Positions 62,410 through 64,000 of a stretch of DNA of 64,000 nt are shown here, piece by piece. Source of the DNA: an uncultured Eubacteriales bacterium. GTDB taxonomy: Bacteria > Bacillota > Clostridia > Oscillospirales > Oscillospiraceae. The stretch covers positions 42,922 to 106,921 of the forward strand of contig UQXI01000003.1 in the NCBI GenBank assembly GCA_900544975.1, written 5' to 3'. A model generated the notes under the pieces. The model did not search any database, had not been told where the DNA came from, and was given only the letters and a program-made list of their open reading frames with translations. Made by a program: the position numbers and the translations under genes. Position 1 is the stretch's first letter, and each line of letters starts with the position of its first letter.

Positions 62410-63174
62410 ATGAAGTTTCATGAAAATCTGATTGCGCTTCGCCGCCGGGAGGGTTGGTCGCAGGAAGAGCTGGGCAATCGGATTGGCGTTACCCGGCAAA
62501 CAGTCTCCAAATGGGAGCTGGGGCTTACAACACCGGAATTGGAAAAGCTCGTCCAGCTGGCAGATGTATTTGGTATGACAACCGACCAGCTGGTGGGACG
62601 AACTGCTGCCACAGTACCGCAGGAGCCGGTGGCCAGGCCGGACCCTGTCGTTTATGAATACGTCAGTCCTCGAAGACTATGGGGTCTGCCCTTGGTTCAT
62701 ATCAAGTTGGGGCGGGGCAGATGCAGGGCCAAGGGGATTCTTGCCATTGGCAATGTTGCGACAGGGATCCTGTCCATTGGTATGGTGAGCTGCGGCGTGG
62801 TGGCACTGGGATCCGTCTCTTTGGGCGTACTGGCTCTGGGCGCAGTTGCCGTTGGGCTCTGTGGGGCTCTGGGTGGCGCTGCCATGGGTTTTTTTGCTAT
62901 GGGAGGGATCGCTCTGGGGATTGTGTCCTTTGGCGGTCTGGCGGCGGGTGTATACGCGATGGGAGGTTGCGCCGCCGCTGTGCGGGTTGCAGCTGGCGGA
63001 ATTGCAAGCGCACCGGTTGCCATTGGGCATACTGCTTCAGGCGAACTGACGCTGCGCCTCCCCGCAGCTGGTGCAGCGTCTCAGATCCGTGCAATCATTT
63101 TGCAAAAATTTCCGGATACCTGGGAGTTTCTCCTCCGCTTATTTTCCTGGGTGGCGTATGAAGCAATCCCTTAG
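62410..63174 (+). CDS. XRE regulator fused to glycine-pentad membrane tail
   Basis: 254 residues from the ATG at 62410 (CAGGAGG upstream). Residues about 5-60 are a clear XRE HTH (EELGNRIGVTRQTVSKWE). From about residue 112 to 195 the chain is a near-perfect five-residue series with glycine first (GILAI, GNVAT, GILSI, GMVSC, GVVAL, GSVSL), then less regular. The tail is hydrophobic enough for membrane insertion or a stacked solenoid. The last 50 residues are more polar. The HTH is standard; the tail function is unknown. Confidence 0.82.
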   Translation: MKFHENLIALRRREGWSQEELGNRIGVTRQTVSKWELGLTTPELEKLVQLADVFGMTTDQLVGRTAATVPQEPVARPDPVVYEYVSPRRLWGLPLVHIKLGRGRCRAKGILAIGNVATGILSIGMVSCGVVALGSVSLGVLALGAVAVGLCGALGGAAMGFFAMGGIALGIVSFGGLAAGVYAMGGCAAAVRVAAGGIASAPVAIGHTASGELTLRLPAAGAASQIRAIILQKFPDTWEFLLRLFSWVAYEAIP

Positions 63175-63259
63175 TTCCGACGGCTATTATCCTGAGCGAA
63201 ACGAAGCCTTCCGCAGTTCGGTTCCCTGAAACGCTTCTGCTTCCCGCAAAACAGGACGA

Positions 63260-63292
63260 GGGGGTGTCTCACAATCTGTGTGAGACACCCCC
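63260..63292. terminator. Hairpin between the XRE gene and argF
   Basis: GGGGGTGTCTCAC (63260-63272) pairs with GTGAGACACCCCC (63280-63292). Placed between convergent genes; T-runs are weak on both sides. Confidence 0.65.
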
Positions 63293-63305
63293 TTGAAGTA
63301 TATGG

Positions 63306-64000
63306 TTAGCAAAGGGTAGCGTAAATCACAGCCTTAATGGTGTGCATCCGGTTCTCCGCCTCATCGAAGACCACGGACTGCTTGGACTCGAACACTTCGT
63401 CCGTCACTTCCATTTCGGTAATGCCGTATTTCTCGGCAATCTGTGCACCGATGGTGGTGTTGGTGTCGTGGTAGGAGGGCAGGCAGTGCATGAAGATGGC
63501 GGTGGGTTTGGCGTTGGCCATGGCGGCTGCATTGATCTGGTAGGGCTTCAGGAGGTTGATCCGGGACTCCCACACCTCGTCAGGCTCGCCCATGGAGACC
63601 CAAATGTCGGTATAGAGTACGTCGGCATCCTTAGTACCTTCGTTGACGTCTTCGGTCAGGCGAATGGTGGCGCCGGTCTCGGCAGCGATCTTCCGGCACT
63701 CTTCCACCAGTTCCTCAGCGGGGAACAGCTCCTTGGGAGCGCAAGCGGTGAAGTGCAGGCCCATCTTGGCGCACAGGACCATGAGAGAGTTGCCCATGTT
63801 GTTCCGGGCGTCGCCCATGTAGGTGAAGCGAATGCCCTTGCTGTAGCCAAAATGCTCTTCAATGGTCAGCAGGTCGGCCAGCATCTGGGTGGGATGGAAT
63901 TCGTCGGTCAGGCCGTTCCAGACGGGGACGCCGGCATAGTGGGCCAGATCCTCCACCGTCTTCTGGCTGAAGCCGCGGTATTCAATGCCGTCGAACATGC
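63306..64000 (-). CDS. argF: Ornithine carbamoyltransferase, C-terminal two-thirds (cut by window edge)
   Basis: About 231 residues; the N-terminal carbamoyl-phosphate motif S-x-R-T lies beyond the right edge. [14 protein letters not shown] and MHCLPSYHD are the HPTQ and HCLP active-site motifs of OTCases, and [15 protein letters not shown] is typical. It converts carbamoyl phosphate and ornithine to citrulline in arginine synthesis or in arginine degradation (arcB). Without neighbours the direction of use is open. Confidence 0.93.
   Translation of the reverse strand, partial: MFDGIEYRGFSQKTVEDLAHYAGVPVWNGLTDEFHPTQMLADLLTIEEHFGYSKGIRFTYMGDARNNMGNSLMVLCAKMGLHFTACAPKELFPAEELVEECRKIAAETGATIRLTEDVNEGTKDADVLYTDIWVSMGEPDEVWESRINLLKPYQINAAAMANAKPTAIFMHCLPSYHDTNTTIGAQIAEKYGITEMEVTDEVFESKQSVVFDEAENRMHTIKAVIYATLC

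Overview
The window looks like chromosome of a low-G+C-phylum but GC-rich anaerobic Clostridia, probably Oscillospiraceae (Flavonifractor/Oscillibacter/Lawsonibacter-like). This rests on the MreC-MreD-PBP2 then RimM-TrmD order, a T-box on trpS, SLH-anchored surface proteins, GTG/TTG starts with AGGAGG ribosome sites, and a GC-rich core with AT-richer imports. The genus call is inference.

Layout. 1-7.2 kb: conserved housekeeping on + (U32 peptidase tail, maf, mreC, mreD, PBP2, rimM, trmD, a GNAT acetyltransferase, a sirtuin). 7.3-10.7 kb: minus-strand trpS with a tRNA-Trp T-box leader, and a NatAB-type ABC exporter. 10.7-15.5 kb: a scar holding a decayed SLH subtilase with two in-frame TAG codons and no catalytic serine, a 5'-truncated orphan ORF, and a degraded copy of the natB tail. 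15.5-23.9 kb: a complete type I-C CRISPR-Cas operon (cas3-cas5-cas8c-cas7-cas4-cas1-cas2), leader and an array of 7 identical repeats with 6 spacers. 24.1-31.1 kb: remains of an integrative element (small XRE regulator, broken tnpV, helicase tail) carrying an intact two-component system, an FMN-binding membrane protein and an ABC transporter. A stand-alone Fic gene follows.

31.9-49.4 kb is the most distinctive part. The same unit occurs twice: terminator hairpin, decayed group IIC-like intron, sigma-A-type promoter, structured leader, giant secreted S8 protease (2166 and 2235 aa), then a divergent ArsR-like winged-helix regulator of about 360 aa with its own promoter. Each protease has a propeptide, an S8 domain, a dockerin-like calcium-loop pair, a Big2-like domain, a cohesin-like domain and three SLH repeats. 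The two leaders share short sequence blocks and covarying stems, so they may form an undescribed cis-regulatory RNA. The broken gene at 11-14 kb is a third member of the protease family.

49.5-64 kb returns to core genes: the rplJ-rplL operon with an L10 leader, an AT-rich three-gene islet of unknown function (50.8-51.9 kb), degV, an aldose-epimerase-like gene, a small alarmone synthetase, mutY, a YbaK deacylase, a HutD-like protein, tRNA-Pro(CGG) beside a structured non-coding element, a glycosyltransferase/acyltransferase/kinase operon, idi, an XRE protein with a glycine-pentad membrane tail, and the 3' part of an ornithine carbamoyltransferase gene cut by the right edge. No database search was run; every family name is recognition from sequence.
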